This document shows, piece by piece, positions 5,378 through 6,360 of a DNA stretch of 6,360 nt (positions are counted from its first letter, which is position 1; each line of letters starts with the position of its first letter). A program made the position numbers and the translations under genes. Source of the DNA: Oscillospiraceae bacterium (GTDB taxonomy: Bacteria > Bacillota > Clostridia > Oscillospirales > Ruminococcaceae); contig JAAVIG010000185.1 of NCBI GenBank assembly GCA_014796735.1, forward strand, positions 1-6,360, in the 5' to 3' direction. The notes beneath the pieces were generated by a model that saw only the letters and a list, made by a program, of their open reading frames with translations, was not told where the DNA came from and did no database searches.

Positions 5378-6304
5378 ATGAAGACCGCATTTTTATTCTC
5401 GGGACAAGGCTCGCAGTACCCCGCTATGGGAAAGGAGCTTTTCGAGGCTTATCCCGAAAAAGCCGAAGAAATTCTCGAAACCGCAAACAAAACCTTTGAT
5501 TTCGACCTTTGGAATATTATTCAAAACGGCATCGCCGAGGAATTGGCTCAGACAAGAGTAAGCCAGCCCGCAATTTTCACCGTTTCGCTTCTGGCATTGG
5601 CAGCGGCAAAGGAAAACGGGATAGAGTTCGAGGGCGCGGCAGGTCACTCCTTGGGTGAATATGCCGCTATGGTCGCCGCCGGCATATTATCCCTCAAGGA
5701 CGGTTACACGGCCATAAAGCACAGGGCAAACGCAATGGACAAGGCGGCAAAGGCCAACCCCGGAGCAATGGCGGCGATAATAGGTCTTCCCGCGGAAAAG
5801 GTAGTCGAGGTATGCGAAAAGATAAAGTCCGAGGGCGATTACGTCACCGCCGTAAACTTCAACTCACCCGTGCAGACGGTCATTGCGGGCACAAAGGAGG
5901 GTATAGCCAAAGCGTCGGAAGCAGCAAAGGAGGTTGGAGCAAAACGCGCGCTGCCATTGGCGGTATCCGCCGCGTTCCACTCCGAGCTGATGAAGCCCGC
6001 TGCCGAGGAATTTAAGGAAGCTGTAAAGGACATTGAATTTAAAACACCCGCAGTCAAATTCTACTCCAACGTAACGGGCGCGGAGCTTACCGACTTTTCG
6101 GATATGCCCTCACTTATGGCAAGGCATATCTGCTCCCCCGTTAAATTCACCGACGAGCTTAACGCCATGAAAAACGACGGCTTCGATAACTTTGTCGAGC
6201 TTGGCCCCGGCAAGGTGCTTACGGGACTTGTAGGCAAGACCCTGAAGGAAGTAAGGGCGGTCAATATCGAAAACATAGATACGCTGAACGCCGCTTTAAA
6301 GTAA
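5378..6304 (+). CDS. fabD: Malonyl-CoA:ACP transacylase (FabD)
   Basis: FabD moves malonyl from CoA to ACP, supplying malonyl-ACP to FabH and FabF. The 308-residue length matches the family. Motifs: FSGQGSQ (7-13) forming the oxyanion-hole region (many relatives have Pro in place of Ser8), nucleophile S91 in GHSLGEYAA, R116 in KHRANAM, the salt-bridge arginine for the malonyl carboxylate, and H201 in AAFHS as catalytic histidine. ELGPGKVLTGL (274-284) is the usual C-terminal motif. The ATG at 5378 follows GAAAGGA by 10 nt. The gene is on the strand opposite to the rest of the fab cluster, with its own predicted promoter; in many Firmicutes it sits between fabK and fabG. The next gene starts 22 nt after its stop with its own ribosome site, so the two may be cotranscribed. 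Confidence 0.97.
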   Translation: MKTAFLFSGQGSQYPAMGKELFEAYPEKAEEILETANKTFDFDLWNIIQNGIAEELAQTRVSQPAIFTVSLLALAAAKENGIEFEGAAGHSLGEYAAMVAAGILSLKDGYTAIKHRANAMDKAAKANPGAMAAIIGLPAEKVVEVCEKIKSEGDYVTAVNFNSPVQTVIAGTKEGIAKASEAAKEVGAKRALPLAVSAAFHSELMKPAAEEFKEAVKDIEFKTPAVKFYSNVTGAELTDFSDMPSLMARHICSPVKFTDELNAMKNDGFDNFVELGPGKVLTGLVGKTLKEVRAVNIENIDTLNAALK

Positions 6305-6326
6305 AATAAACAGAAAGGACAATATC

Positions 6327-6360
6327 ATGACCAAACGTTACGACCTTATCGGCTGCCCCT
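6327..6360 (+). CDS. Start of a gene cut by window edge, possibly shikimate dehydrogenase
   Basis: An ATG at 6327 with GAAAGGA 7 nt upstream opens a frame reading MTKRYDLIGCP before the window ends. The pattern K-Y-x-LIG-P resembles the N-terminus of shikimate dehydrogenase (AroE), where Y-x-(L/V)IG-P-(L/I)-x-HS is usual, but the diagnostic HS and later residues lie outside. That a gene starts here is well supported by the ribosome site and the 22-nt spacing from fabD. The product name is a guess from 11 residues, so no symbol is given. Confidence 0.5.
   Translation, partial: MTKRYDLIGCP

Overview
This window holds most of a type II (dissociated) fatty acid synthesis locus from a low-to-mid GC Gram-positive bacterium, most likely a member of Clostridia close to Ruminococcus/Oscillospiraceae. 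The basis is the use of FabK as enoyl-ACP reductase, the gene order fabH-fabK-fabG-fabF-accB-fabZ (the order used by many Firmicutes), AT-rich spacers, and a repeated GAAAGGA-type ribosome binding site before most genes. The taxonomic call is inference.

Layout. From about 5190 down to 1, the minus strand carries one apparent operon: fabH (3973-4977), fabK (3012-3950), fabG (2210-2944), fabF (923-2158), accB (398-853), a 76-residue two-helix membrane protein that I do not recognise (94-324), and the first 22 codons of fabZ (1-68, cut by the window edge). Spacers are 22 to 73 nt with no convincing terminator, so cotranscription is likely. From about 5155 up to 6360, the plus strand carries fabD (5378-6304) and the first 11 codons of a second gene (6327 onward) that may be a shikimate dehydrogenase. 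acpP, accC, accD, accA and any FabT/FapR regulator are not in the window.

The genes work as one pathway. AccB carries the biotin of acetyl-CoA carboxylase (malonyl-CoA supply). FabD moves malonyl to ACP, FabH starts chains from acyl-CoA plus malonyl-ACP, and FabF elongates. FabG, FabZ and FabK do the first reduction, the dehydration and the second reduction. All catalytic residues that I could check are present in AccB, FabF, FabG, FabK, FabH and FabD; FabZ is cut before its active site.

The 400-nt region 4978-5377 is the only long non-coding stretch and the most interesting part. It holds a good promoter on each strand, placed face to face so that the two 5' ends should overlap by about 35 nt. 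It also holds four nearly contiguous inverted repeats just upstream of fabH (4994-5092) and a hairpin followed by a T-run in the fabD leader (5288-5315).

Other points worth attention are the unrecognised membrane protein inside the operon, fabD placed divergently instead of between fabK and fabG, a stable hairpin in exactly that fabK-fabG gap, and a 15-base homopolymer at the window edge that spoils the FabZ motif and looks like a sequence-end artefact. I saw no tRNA, rRNA, CRISPR, insertion sequence or phage gene. This is mainly a housekeeping region, not an obviously new system.
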